DNA of 17,363 bases from CBDDRG01 sp051306415 (GTDB taxonomy: Bacteria > Pseudomonadota > Gammaproteobacteria > Pseudomonadales > Porticoccaceae): assembly GCA_051306415.1 (NCBI GenBank), contig JBPPNE010000287.1, forward strand, positions 1-17,363. The letters are read 5' to 3'. Below are positions 1 through 8,183 of the stretch, piece by piece. Position 1 is the first letter of the stretch; each line of letters opens with the position of its first letter. A program made the position numbers and the translations under genes. The notes beneath the pieces are model-generated. The model saw nothing but the letters and a program-made list of their open reading frames with translations, was not told the DNA's origin and ran no database searches.

Positions 1-239
1 GTGCATCTCCCGCGCTAGGCAAAGCGGTCGTTTTTTGACGGTATAAATGACGGTAAAACTAAATGAACACTACGAACAAAGCCAGTATTCATGCGGGTTT
101 TAAGGCCTCGGAAACAATTGAGTGGGAGTGACTTGACCGGCGGCCCGAACATAACCAAGCTTGATCTGCACTGGGCGCAAACAGGTTGACGATCAGCAGT
201 GCTCGCAGTGAGCCCAGCGCTGGCCGCAAAGCGAAAGAC
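1..239. other. Non-coding upstream region of lexA
   Basis: No gene is supported here. The stretch lies between the left window edge and the lexA promoter. It contains an exact 8-bp direct repeat, TGACGGTA, at 36-43 and 48-55 (12-bp period, TAAA between the copies), and a 10-bp palindrome CCAGCGCTGG at 214-223. In Pseudomonas a TetR-family gene (psrA) lies next to lexA on this side; no part of such a gene can be recognised in these bases. The repeat could be an operator for a gene to the left, but this is inference only. Confidence 0.4.
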
Positions 240-267
240 TTGCCACTCCGGATTGGCTGTATATAAT
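240..267 (+). promoter_or_regulatory. lexA sigma70-type promoter
   Basis: A -35 element TTGCCA (240-245, five of six to consensus) is separated by 16 bp from a perfect -10 TATAAT (262-267). Transcription would start near 274 and give a leader of about 24 nt before the lexA ATG. No clear Shine-Dalgarno sequence is visible in that short leader. The -10 lies wholly inside the LexA box, so LexA binding would block polymerase, the classic autoregulatory design. Confidence 0.75.
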
Positions 268-272
268 CACAG
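257..272 (+). promoter_or_regulatory. LexA box (SOS operator)
   Basis: The sequence CTGTATATAATCACAG fits the gammaproteobacterial operator CTG-N10-CAG with an AT-rich centre, and it covers the lexA -10 element. It also overlaps a short perfect palindrome CACAG-T-CTGTG (268-278) that shares its right half, so a second weaker half-site may exist. Repressor autoregulation through such a site is established for LexA. Confidence 0.88.
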
Positions 273-297
273 TCTGTGACGAACGGGCGTATTCTCT

Positions 298-906
298 ATG
301 ACACGTGAAGTTACCCCCCGCCAGCGTCAAATTCTCGAACTCATCCGTCGCGCGATCAGCCAGTCCGGCTATCCGCCAACCAGAGCGGAGATTGCCGCAC
401 AACTGGGATTTCGCTCGGTCAATGCGGCGGAAGAACACCTGCGTGCACTTGCGCGCAAAGGTCTGATTGAAATTACACCGGGGGCCTCCCGCGGCTTGCG
501 TCTGCTTGACACCGAAGTGGGGTTGCCCATCATCGGCAAGGTAGCCGCTGGCAATCCCATCCTCGCGCAGGAAAATATCGAGGGCCACTGTGCGGTGGCA
601 GCGACGCTGTTCCGTCCCGCTGCGGATTATTTTCTTCGCGTTAGCGGCGACAGCATGAAAGATATCGGCATCCTCGATGGCGATCTCCTCGCCGTGCACA
701 AGACGGCGGTAGCGGAGAGTGGGCAAATCGTAGTGGCCAGAATTGGCGATGAGGTGACGGTCAAGCGGCTACAAAAAGGGCGCAACGGATCGGGTATTGC
801 GCTGTTGGCGGCAAACCCCGATTTTGAGCCGATCCGGATTGATCCGCAGCGGCATGAGTTTGTGATTGAAGGCCTTGGCGTGGGGGTCATTCGCGCCGGC
901 TGTTGA
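298..906 (+). CDS. lexA: LexA, SOS repressor and self-cleaving peptidase S24
   Basis: LexA represses DNA-damage genes and inactivates itself by autocleavage when RecA-ssDNA filaments form. The protein is 202 aa, the same length as E. coli LexA. The N-terminal winged helix-turn-helix spans about residues 1-70 and starts with the typical TPRQRQIL segment. The cleavage site is Ala84-Gly85 (KVAAGNP), the nucleophile is Ser119 (SGDSM) and the general base is Lys156 (EVTVKRL); these match the E. coli numbering exactly. The ATG at 298 follows a LexA box and promoter at a sensible distance, although no good ribosome-binding site is seen. The gene is convergent with the topA unit. In Pseudomonas the next gene is sulA; here only about 115 non-coding bases follow. 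Confidence 0.98.
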   Translation: MTREVTPRQRQILELIRRAISQSGYPPTRAEIAAQLGFRSVNAAEEHLRALARKGLIEITPGASRGLRLLDTEVGLPIIGKVAAGNPILAQENIEGHCAVAATLFRPAADYFLRVSGDSMKDIGILDGDLLAVHKTAVAESGQIVVARIGDEVTVKRLQKGRNGSGIALLAANPDFEPIRIDPQRHEFVIEGLGVGVIRAGC

Positions 907-908
907 TC

Positions 909-933
909 GAGCGGCGCTGTCGCTCCACTTTTT
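909..933 (+). terminator. Weak Rho-independent terminator candidate after lexA
   Basis: Three bases after the lexA stop, a 5-bp stem GAGCG/CGCTC (909-913 and 921-925) with a 7-nt loop is followed after three bases by five T residues (929-933). The stem is short and the T-tract is slightly displaced, so the call is tentative. Confidence 0.35.
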
Positions 934-1021
934 CCTGGTCAGGTGTCGCTAGCCGCTTATCAAAATCGCTGTCACGTGATTGCCCGGGTGGCGGTCGCAG
1001 TGTATCCCGGTTGAGCAACGG

Positions 1022-1648
1022 TTAGTGGAGCGTCAGCGAGTGCTCGTCGTCCTCTTCTTCCAGTTGACCGGCTACGCCCATGTGCTCGACGACATCAATG
1101 CCAGCGTCGATCATCGCCTTTGCGACATCCATGCTGGCGGCGCCGAGAAAGGATCTGACTTCGTCCGAAAAAGTGATGCGAACCAGTTGTTCACCGGTGT
1201 CGTCGGTGCGTTGTAGCACGACATCGCCGCTGGGGAGCATGACTATCTGGTAGAGGGATGACGACATCAGTGTGTCCACGCCGGGTTCGCTGTTTAGTAT
1301 ATCAGGGTTGATTCCGCTGGGTCGCCGTGAGGGGAAATCCGGATCGAGACTATTCCCTTCGCGGTTCGACCAGCTCACCTGGTGCAGAATTGATGTGCTA
1401 TTCAGATGTATGCCGGGAGTTGAGACGGCGTTTAGGCACTGGTAGTTAGCGGCTATTTCCAGCAGATGCCGGCGGTAGGCGCATTCGAGATGGTGCAACG
1501 CACTTTCGGCCAGCGCATCGGCTACCGCGATCTGGTGTGCGGGCAGTGCCAGTAGCAGGCGGGCAAACAGGAGCTTCTGGTTGCCCGCCCCAGCTAGGAG
1601 TTGGTCATTTACTTTGCCGGCGCCTTGCGTTTGTCCGTTACCTGCCAT
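1022..1648 (-). CDS. DUF6586-like N-terminus joined in frame to a PA3009-like small protein
   Basis: The frame encodes 208 aa and its start overlaps the 3' end of topA by 40 nt. No other usual start codon precedes the conserved part; an AGAGCGG element lies a few bases upstream of the ATG. Residues about 20-70, with NQKLLFAR, a SALHHLE segment and an EIAANY segment, resemble from memory the DUF6586 protein encoded directly downstream of topA in Pseudomonas. Residues 128-208, beginning MSSSLYQIVMLPSGDVVLQR, resemble a different small protein that is the next separate gene there (PA3009). The middle (about 75-127) looks unconserved and the tail is acidic (LEEEDDE). Either the two genes have fused, or translation of the second begins at the internal ATG at 1267. 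No signal peptide or membrane segment is seen. The function is unknown. Confidence 0.6.
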   Translation of the reverse strand: MAGNGQTQGAGKVNDQLLAGAGNQKLLFARLLLALPAHQIAVADALAESALHHLECAYRRHLLEIAANYQCLNAVSTPGIHLNSTSILHQVSWSNREGNSLDPDFPSRRPSGINPDILNSEPGVDTLMSSSLYQIVMLPSGDVVLQRTDDTGEQLVRITFSDEVRSFLGAASMDVAKAMIDAGIDVVEHMGVAGQLEEEDDEHSLTLH

Positions 1649-4254
1649 TTGCCGCTCTGATAGAACGCCTGCCAGCCGCTGGGTTTGCCATCCACTTCGG
1701 TTTGCGCGTAATGCTCCTGGGTTTTGCGGCTGAAGCGGATCACCGCCGGATGGTGATCGGGGTCTTCGATGGGCGCTTGCAACAGGAAGTGATATTTGCT
1801 GTCCAGCGCTTCCCGGTGGGAGAGCAACTCCCGCACTAGCGGTGCGCGAGTCTCCCGGTGCCGGGGGAATTTGCTCGCGGCAAGGAATAGACCAGCGGCG
1901 CCATCGCGCAGAATGTAGTGATCATCGACTTTCTCGCAGCGCAGTTCCGGCATCGGTATCGGATCCATTTTCGGTGGCGCCGGCTGGCCGTTGCGGAGGA
2001 GTTTGCGGGTGTTCTTGCAGGCGTCGCTGGTGCAGCCGAAATACTTGCCAAAGCGACCCGATTTCAACTGCATGTCGCTACCGCATTTATCGCAGGGGAA
2101 CCGCGGCCCTTCGTAGCCCTTGAGACGAAAATCACCGTCTTCGAGCTCGTAGCCCGGACAGTCTGGATTGTTGCCGCAAATATGCAGCTTGTGGCTGGCG
2201 TCCAGCAGATAGGCGTCCATCGCGGTACCGCAGAGTTTACAGCGGTGTTTGTGCATCAGCTGCCGCGATTCTGCCTCGTCGTCATCGACGCTGACCGCTT
2301 CGTCGCCGGGCACCAGGTTCTTGGTGCCTTTGCAACGCTCTTTCGGCGGCAGGCTGTAGCCCGAACAGCCGAGAAAAACGCCAGTGCTGCCAGTGCGGAT
2401 CATCATCGGGCGCCCGCACAGGTCGCAGGAAATAGCGGTTACGGTGGCGTCGTTGGGGCGCATGCCGCCATCGCTGCCCTGGGCCTTTGCCAATTTGGTG
2501 GTGAAGTCCTTGTAGAAGCGGTTGAGTACGGATTTCCAGTCAATCTCGCCCTCGGCAACGTCGTCGAGCTGTTCCTCAAGGCTTGCTGTAAAGCCGTAAT
2601 CCATCAGGTCGGTGAAGTTTTCGCTCAGTCGCTCGGTGACGATATCGCCAATTTTTTCCGCATAGAAGCGGCGACTTTCGAGGCGGACATAGCCGCGCTC
2701 CTGAATCGTCGAGATGATACTGGCATACGTCGAGGGGCGACCAATGCCGCGCTTTTCCAGTTCGCGAACGAGAGCGGCTTCGCTGTAGCGGGGTGGCGGC
2801 TTGGTGAAATGCTGCTGGGGATTGAGTTCAAACAGAGCCAACGCTTCGCCGACCTGGTAGTCGGGGAGTTCGATATCGTCCTTCGCGCGCAGGCCCGGTA
2901 TGGCTCGTAGAAATCCATCAAACAGCATTACCCGGCCGCGCACGCGCAACTCATAATCGCCGGCGGTAACGCTGACGGAGGTGCTGGTAAACCGCGCCGG
3001 CATCATCTGGCAGGCGACAAATTGCTGCCAGATCATTTGATAGAGCTTCTTGGCGTCCTCTTCCATGCCGTGAAGATCGTCGATGCCGATGTCCACGTTG
3101 GAGGGCCGGATGGCCTCGTGAGCCTCTTGGGCACCCGCTTTACTGCTGTAGCTGATGGGCTTTTCAGGCACATAAGCGGCGCCAAAACGGCTGCTGACCA
3201 GCTCGCGACAAGCCGTGACTGCGTCCACACTCAAATTAGTGGAATCCGTCCGCATGTAGGTGATGTAGCCCGCTTCATAGAGACGTTGAGCCAGCACCAT
3301 CGTCTTCTTGACGCCAAAGCCGAGGCGCGTGCTCGCTGCTTGCTGTAGCGTCGAGGTGATGAAGGGTGCTGACGGCTTGGACTGCGTAGGGTTGTCTTCG
3401 CGTCCGCTGACCCGGTATTGCGCATCGCGAAGATCGGCGACTGCGCGATCGCTATCCGCCCTGGCGCCGGGACGATAGTCGGCGCCCTGGTACTGTTTGA
3501 CCTCAAAGCGGACTCGCTCGCTGGTCGCCCTGTCGAGATCGGCGTGTAGCGTCCAGTACTCAACGGGCAGGAAGGCGCGAATTTCGCGCTCACGTTCCAC
3601 CACCAGCTTGACCGCAACGGATTGCACCCGCCCAGCGGATAACCCGCGCGCTACTTTTGCCCACAATAGTGGCGAGACCATGAAGCCGACGACGCGGTCG
3701 AGAAAACGCCGCGCCTGTTGGGCGTTGACGCGGTCGAGGTCGAGCTCGCCGGGGTTGGCGAAGGCGGCCTCAATCGCTTTCTTGGTGATTTCGTTGAAAA
3801 CCACGCGCTTGTAACGGGTGACATCGCCGCCGATCGCCTCCTGCAAATGCCAGGCAATGGCTTCACCCTCGCGGTCAAGGTCGGTGGCGAGATAGATGAC
3901 ATCGGCCTGGCGGGCCGCTTTGCGCAACTCACTGACAATTTTTTCCTTGCCGGGAAGTATCTGGTAGTTGGCCGCCCAATCCTGCTCCGGATCTATGCCC
4001 ATCCGGTTGACCAGTTGTTGCCGCGCTTTACTGGCGAGGTGAGCGGCTTTTTTTGCTGGCGACAGCTTGCGTGTCTCTGCCCCGCGCAAGGCTCGGGCCT
4101 TGGCGTCGTCAGTGTCGGCCACGCGCCGGTCGCCACCCATCGGCAGATCGCGGATATGGCCGACGCTCGACTTGACGATAAAGTCATTGCCGAGGTACTT
4201 GTTGATCGTTTTTGCCTTGGCGGGGGACTCGACTATAACCAGTGCTTTTGCCAT
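1609..4254 (-). CDS. topA: DNA topoisomerase I (type IA)
   Basis: TopA relaxes negative supercoils by cutting one strand through a 5'-phosphotyrosine. At 881 aa it matches the E. coli enzyme (865 aa). The TOPRIM domain is N-terminal (VIVESPAKAKTI near 7-18, acidic TDLDREGE at 124-131). The active-site Tyr is Y333 in ITYMRTDST. The ARGLSAGRVQS segment lies near 202-212, and RGIGRPSTYA lies downstream of the active site. The C-terminal third holds three Cys4 zinc-ribbon repeats (CDLCG, CKLCG and CDKCG starts), then a Toprim-like C-terminal domain ending in a basic tail. AAGGA precedes the ATG by four bases. A good promoter lies at 4307-4335. The neighbouring lexA is convergent, as in Pseudomonas. 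Confidence 0.98.
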   Translation of the reverse strand: MAKALVIVESPAKAKTINKYLGNDFIVKSSVGHIRDLPMGGDRRVADTDDAKARALRGAETRKLSPAKKAAHLASKARQQLVNRMGIDPEQDWAANYQILPGKEKIVSELRKAARQADVIYLATDLDREGEAIAWHLQEAIGGDVTRYKRVVFNEITKKAIEAAFANPGELDLDRVNAQQARRFLDRVVGFMVSPLLWAKVARGLSAGRVQSVAVKLVVEREREIRAFLPVEYWTLHADLDRATSERVRFEVKQYQGADYRPGARADSDRAVADLRDAQYRVSGREDNPTQSKPSAPFITSTLQQAASTRLGFGVKKTMVLAQRLYEAGYITYMRTDSTNLSVDAVTACRELVSSRFGAAYVPEKPISYSSKAGAQEAHEAIRPSNVDIGIDDLHGMEEDAKKLYQMIWQQFVACQMMPARFTSTSVSVTAGDYELRVRGRVMLFDGFLRAIPGLRAKDDIELPDYQVGEALALFELNPQQHFTKPPPRYSEAALVRELEKRGIGRPSTYASIISTIQERGYVRLESRRFYAEKIGDIVTERLSENFTDLMDYGFTASLEEQLDDVAEGEIDWKSVLNRFYKDFTTKLAKAQGSDGGMRPNDATVTAISCDLCGRPMMIRTGSTGVFLGCSGYSLPPKERCKGTKNLVPGDEAVSVDDDEAESRQLMHKHRCKLCGTAMDAYLLDASHKLHICGNNPDCPGYELEDGDFRLKGYEGPRFPCDKCGSDMQLKSGRFGKYFGCTSDACKNTRKLLRNGQPAPPKMDPIPMPELRCEKVDDHYILRDGAAGLFLAASKFPRHRETRAPLVRELLSHREALDSKYHFLLQAPIEDPDHHPAVIRFSRKTQEHYAQTEVDGKPSGWQAFYQSGKWQVTDKRKAPAK

Positions 4255-4306
4255 GCGGTCCTTGAATCAGTTCAGTCAATTGGGCCCAGGGGCTTGAGGG
4301 CGCGAG

Positions 4307-4335
4307 TATATACGGCCTGATTCCGGGCGGGTCAA
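4307..4335 (-). promoter_or_regulatory. topA promoter
   Basis: On the minus strand, TTGACC (4335 to 4330) is followed by a 17-bp spacer and TATATA (4312 to 4307); the alternative -10 TATACT has a 19-bp spacer. The -10 lies inside the palindrome GTATATAC. Transcription would start near 4300, giving a leader of about 45 nt that carries the topA ribosome-binding site. topA promoters respond to supercoiling in other bacteria; nothing in this sequence alone shows that. Confidence 0.65.
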
Positions 4336-4808
4336 GCGATTTTGACAGCGTATGGCTGGCGTGTGCATGCTGATTTGCGCTGTACTGCAGGAGAGCCATA
4401 AGGTCGATTAAAGTTTATTTATGCCATGCAATATATTGAAAATAATAAATAATTAACTGTTGATGCCCGTGGGTCTGGCAGGCCAAGGCTTAAGCAGACT
4501 CGTTCGGGAATGGCACCGAATCTCGCCACCGGCTGCACGGCAGTGCCTTCGGCTTGCAATAGCTGCGAAGAAATTTCCCATACGAGTCGTATCCGTTCTC
4601 TTTTCAATATCCCGGCAGCTAATCAATTATTCCTGCTCACCAGAGTGTCAGCGATTTTCAATCGCTACCATGGCGGCGGTAGTCGTAGAAAGGATAGAAT
4701 CGCAGCGCGGGTTGAACGCGCTGGCAAACCGTCGGCGACACTCGAATAGGCGATGCCAGCGGAGGCCAATTCGCGGATCGGCCTTGACGCCGTTGATGAG
4801 GAAAGCAC
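4336..4808. other. Gene-free gap between topA and the usp gene
   Basis: About 470 bases separate the divergent topA and usp genes, and no convincing gene is present. There is a strongly AT-rich patch near 4406-4457, a 13-bp perfect palindrome ATACGA-G-TCGTAT at 4580-4592, and a 7-bp stem AGCGATT/AATCGCT with a 3-nt loop at 4650-4666 that has no T-tract. No well-matched promoter for the usp gene was found; TTGAAC at 4712 has no good -10 partner. A ribosome-binding site GAGGAA sits at 4798-4803, five bases before the usp ATG. Confidence 0.45.
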
Positions 4809-5255
4809 ATGTCCTACTATCACCATGTTCTTGTTGGCTTGGATCTCTCCCCGGAGTCTCAGGATGTCGTTGACCGCGTGAAGGAATTATTCACCGGTCG
4901 CGACGATGTCCGTATCAGCTTGCTGCATGTTCAGGAGCCGCTGTCGTTTGCCTATGGCGGCGACATTCCGATGGATCTGAGTCAGGTCCAGGGACAGATG
5001 GAAACACGGGCGCGCGAGCAGCTTGGCCGCTTCGGGAATTTCCTGGGTGTTGCGACGGCGGATCAGCACGTGATGATCGGTTCGCCCGCCTCCGAAATGC
5101 ACCGTTTCGCCAAGGAGCACGGCGTCGATCTATGCGTGGTGGGCAGTCATGGACGCCACGGGCTAGCGCTGATTTTTGGTTCCACTGCGAATGGGGTATT
5201 GCACGGTGCGGCCTGCGACGTGCTGGCCGTGCGCATCAAAAAGGACGCCAAGTAG
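4809..5255 (+). CDS. Universal stress protein, UspA family
   Basis: A 148-aa cytoplasmic protein of the Usp fold. The N-terminus HHVLVGLDLSPES resembles the first beta strand and loop of UspA. The C-terminal part GSHGRHGLALIFGSTANGVL (112-131) is the glycine-rich nucleotide-binding segment seen in ATP-binding Usps, with eight rather than the usual nine residues between the second glycine and the GS pair. It ends in the typical CDVLAVRI strand. The start is fixed by GAGGAA five bases upstream. Usps accumulate under growth arrest and stress; the specific role of this one is unknown. slt follows 94 bp downstream on the same strand, but co-transcription is uncertain. Confidence 0.93.
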   Translation: MSYYHHVLVGLDLSPESQDVVDRVKELFTGRDDVRISLLHVQEPLSFAYGGDIPMDLSQVQGQMETRAREQLGRFGNFLGVATADQHVMIGSPASEMHRFAKEHGVDLCVVGSHGRHGLALIFGSTANGVLHGAACDVLAVRIKKDAK

Positions 5256-5349
5256 GGCAGGTGGGGGTTGCTCGTCGCCCGGTTTGCCATCTTGTAACAG
5301 AGTGCCCAAGGATTTGCATTTGCCGCCATTTCACGCTGAGGGAAGCCGC

Positions 5350-7329
5350 GTGCCCCAGATCCGCAAACTCAAAGCGCCCGCCTCATGGCTGTTGGCGACG
5401 CTGCTCGCTGCGTTACCGCTCAGCATGTTCACCCCCGGCGCGAGTGCGGAGACGCTCACCCAACAGCGGAGCCTGTACGCTGAAGCGTCCAAGGCGGTAG
5501 GCAAAAAGGGTGGGCTTGCCCGCATTCAGCAATTACAGCCCCGACTGGTCAATTACCCCCTCTATCCCTACCTTGAATATGAAATCCTGTCCGCGCAGCT
5601 GACGTTGGCTCAAAAGTCGCGGATCGAGCGCTTCCTGTCCCGTTACGCCGATACCCCGATGGCAGAGAAACTGCGTCGGCGCTGGCTCAACTATCTGCGT
5701 GGCAATGACGACTGGAAGAACTTCCTGCTGGCGCACCGGGAGGATGTCGGCACCGACGTGGATCTGGCCTGTTACTACCAGTCCGCCCGTTACCGCAATG
5801 GTGCGCAGAAAGAGGCGCTCGCCGCTGCTCTCGAACTCTGGCAGCTTCCGCGGCCGAATCCCGCCAGTTGCGATGGCCTGTTCGAGATCCTGGCCTTCAA
5901 GGGCATGATTACCGAGGAGATCGCCTGGCAGAGATACACCAAGGCCATTCTGAACGGCGAATTCCGCCTCGGCGACCACCTCGATGGGTTTCTCCCCACG
6001 CCGCGCTACAAGGTGATGGCCCGGAGTTACGCCGCCCTCGCACACAACCCCCAGCTTCTGGAAAACGCTGAACTCTTTCCGGTACAGACACCGGAGACGC
6101 TGCTGGTGGTTGATCAGGCCATTTGTAAAATCGCAAAAACTGATGCGCCAAAGGCGATGGCGTACTGGAATCGCTACCGCCAACTGCACGGCTTTGCGCC
6201 GTCGAGCCAGGAGCGCGTCACCTCCTGTCTGGTCAAGGGCCTGTACGACCAGAGCCACCGCCAGGTAGCGCTCAAATATCTCGATGACAGCGCGGTGGTG
6301 GCCAGTGCGGAGTTGCTGGAGTGGCGGTTGCGCCTCGGGCTCCGGGAGCGGGATTGGACCGGCATCGCCGGCTGGATCGAACGCGTTCCGCTGAATTTGC
6401 GCGACGAACCGATGTGGCGCTATTGGCGTGCGCGGATCGGAGTGATGGCGGGTGGTAAAGCGCCGGCCGACGGTAACACCGTTGTCGCCAGCTTTGGCGA
6501 GTTGTCGATGCAGCGCAACTTCTACGGCTTTCTCGCCAGCGACTGGACCAATGCTCCCTATCATATGCAGAGGCTGCCAGATGCTCTCAGCAAGGAGCAG
6601 ATCAACCGCATGGCCGCCAAGCCGGTCATGGTGCGCATCCAGGAATTGTTGCACCAGCGCGACCGCGCGGCGGCCGCCACCGAGTGGGATTTTGCTCTCA
6701 AGCGCTTCTCATTGGAGGAGATCCGGATCGCCGCGCATGTGGCACAGCGCTGGCAGTGGTATCAGCAAGCCATCATGGCCATGTCCCGGGCCAACTATCT
6801 CGACGACTTGGAAGCCCGCTTCCCGCGGCCCTACAAGGCCGAGTTCGAGAAAAACGCCCGTGCGGTGGATGTACCGCCCAATCTGTTGTTTGCTATTGCT
6901 CGGCAGGAGAGCGCGTTCAATGCGTCCATCGCCTCGCCGGCGGGCGCCCGTGGGTTGATGCAGCTGATGCCCGCCACCGCCCGCGAAGTCGCCCGCAAGA
7001 AGCGGGTACCTTTTTATGGCGTCAGCGATCTCGACCGTCCGGCAGTCAATGTCCGCCTCGGTAGCATCTACTACCGGCAGATGCTCGACCGTTTTGACGA
7101 CAACCGGATTCTCGCCACCGCCGCGTATAACGCGGGTCCTGGGCGCGTGCGCAGCTGGCTCGACGACACCGATGGCAAATTGCCCTTTGATGTGTGGATC
7201 GAGACCATCCCGTTCAAGGAAACCCGCAACTACGTGCAGAACGTGCTGGCGTTCTCGGTGATCTACAATCACCATCTGGGCACGCGCCGGCGCATGCTTG
7301 ACGCGGCGGAAATGCAATCGCCGCTGTGA
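5350..7329 (+). CDS. slt: Soluble lytic murein transglycosylase (Slt70 family, GH23)
   Basis: A periplasmic enzyme that cleaves the MurNAc-GlcNAc bond of peptidoglycan, forming 1,6-anhydro-MurNAc ends. I chose the GTG at 5350 because GAGGGAAG precedes it by about five bases and because the protein then starts with a clean signal peptide: basic n-region, hydrophobic core, and a likely cut after GASA at residue 33. The product is 659 aa, against 645 for E. coli Slt70. The long helical middle matches the U-shaped superhelical domain. The catalytic domain is C-terminal: the catalytic acid is Glu520 in ARQESAF, followed by SPAGARGLMQLMPATA and AAYNAGPGRV. tatD begins on the stop codon. The frame is open upstream to 5176, but that extension would bury the signal peptide. 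Confidence 0.95.
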   Translation: MPQIRKLKAPASWLLATLLAALPLSMFTPGASAETLTQQRSLYAEASKAVGKKGGLARIQQLQPRLVNYPLYPYLEYEILSAQLTLAQKSRIERFLSRYADTPMAEKLRRRWLNYLRGNDDWKNFLLAHREDVGTDVDLACYYQSARYRNGAQKEALAAALELWQLPRPNPASCDGLFEILAFKGMITEEIAWQRYTKAILNGEFRLGDHLDGFLPTPRYKVMARSYAALAHNPQLLENAELFPVQTPETLLVVDQAICKIAKTDAPKAMAYWNRYRQLHGFAPSSQERVTSCLVKGLYDQSHRQVALKYLDDSAVVASAELLEWRLRLGLRERDWTGIAGWIERVPLNLRDEPMWRYWRARIGVMAGGKAPADGNTVVASFGELSMQRNFYGFLASDWTNAPYHMQRLPDALSKEQINRMAAKPVMVRIQELLHQRDRAAAATEWDFALKRFSLEEIRIAAHVAQRWQWYQQAIMAMSRANYLDDLEARFPRPYKAEFEKNARAVDVPPNLLFAIARQESAFNASIASPAGARGLMQLMPATAREVARKKRVPFYGVSDLDRPAVNVRLGSIYYRQMLDRFDDNRILATAAYNAGPGRVRSWLDDTDGKLPFDVWIETIPFKETRNYVQNVLAFSVIYNHHLGTRRRMLDAAEMQSPL

Positions 7330-8183
7330 TGTCCCCGTTGGAGATAGACGTCGAACTCATCGATATCGGCCTCAATCTCGCCGATGTCCGATTTGCCGCC
7401 GATTATGTCGCGGTTTTGTACCGAGCCCGCGCCGCCGGTGTCGCCGCGGCGATCCTCACCGGCACCAGCGAATCGGGTAGCCATCGTGTGCTTGCCCTCT
7501 GCGAGGAATTAGCACCTGAATTTCCCGGTATGCTGAGCTGCACGGCTGGCGTTCACCCCCACGAGGCGCGGCATTGGCGAGCGGAAACTTACGCGCTGCT
7601 CGCTGAGCTCGCCAGCGCGGCGGAGGTAGTGGCCATCGGCGAAACCGGACTGGACTTTCATCGCGACATCTCGTCCAGGGCTTTGCAGGAGACGGCTTTT
7701 GTCGCTCAGCTCGAACTCGCGGCCGAACTCAAGCTGCCGGTATTTCTGCACGAACGCGACGCCCATCGACGCCAATTCGACATCCTGCGCGCGTACCGCG
7801 ACACACTGAAAGGTGGCGTCATCCATTGCTTTACCGGCGACCGCGAGAGCCTGTTCAACTACCTCGATCTCGACCTGCACATCGGTATCACCGGTTGGGT
7901 CTGTGATGAACGACGCGGGCTCGGCCTGGCGCAACTGGTTCAGCACATCCCCCTCGACCGCATGATGCTCGAAACCGACGCCCCCTATCTGGTGCCGCGG
8001 AACATGTCGCCAAAGCCGAAAAGCAATCGCAACGAACCAGCGTATCTGCCCTGGGTTCTCCGCCAGGTTGCCGCCCACCGGCGTGAAAGTGAAAGCGTCA
8101 TTGCGGAAGCCACCAGTCACACCGCACGGGCGTTCTTCAGATTGCCATCGCTATCGCCGGAGAGCCGGGGAAGCTCTGCGTAA
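7329..8183 (+). CDS. tatD: TatD-family metal-dependent nuclease
   Basis: TatD is a TIM-barrel metallohydrolase with 3'-5' exonuclease activity linked to DNA repair. It is not part of the Tat transporter itself. The match to E. coli TatD is close throughout: DIGLNL near the N-terminus (12-17), TAGVHPH (72-78), AIGETGLDF (102-110), PVFLHERDAH (137-146), HCFTG (166-170), GITGWVCDERRGL and ETDAPYL (215-221). Metal ligands are expected at H76, E105, H141, H166 and D217. Length is 284 aa from the ATG at 7329, whose A is the last base of the slt stop. A GTG three bases earlier (7326) would give a GTGA overlap and is equally possible. The last 20 or so residues extend beyond E. coli TatD. Confidence 0.95.
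   Translation: MSPLEIDVELIDIGLNLADVRFAADYVAVLYRARAAGVAAAILTGTSESGSHRVLALCEELAPEFPGMLSCTAGVHPHEARHWRAETYALLAELASAAEVVAIGETGLDFHRDISSRALQETAFVAQLELAAELKLPVFLHERDAHRRQFDILRAYRDTLKGGVIHCFTGDRESLFNYLDLDLHIGITGWVCDERRGLGLAQLVQHIPLDRMMLETDAPYLVPRNMSPKPKSNRNEPAYLPWVLRQVAAHRRESESVIAEATSHTARAFFRLPSLSPESRGSSA

Noticed and set aside
4460..4550. A tRNA-like 3' end (CCGAATCTCGCCACC) in the topA-usp gap
   Set aside because: The T-loop consensus is missing and no matching 5' acceptor strand or anticodon arm could be found.
4419..4607. A 62-codon minus-strand frame upstream of topA
   Set aside because: No ribosome-binding site or recognisable features; the AT-rich end simply lacks stop codons in that frame.
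4460..4873. A 137-codon plus-strand frame in the topA-usp gap
   Set aside because: It runs into the usp gene in another frame, lacks a ribosome-binding site and its peptide has no domain-like pattern.
5533..6654. A 373-codon open frame on the minus strand
   Set aside because: It lies entirely opposite the well-supported slt gene; its peptide shows no recognisable domain and such antisense frames are common in GC-rich DNA.
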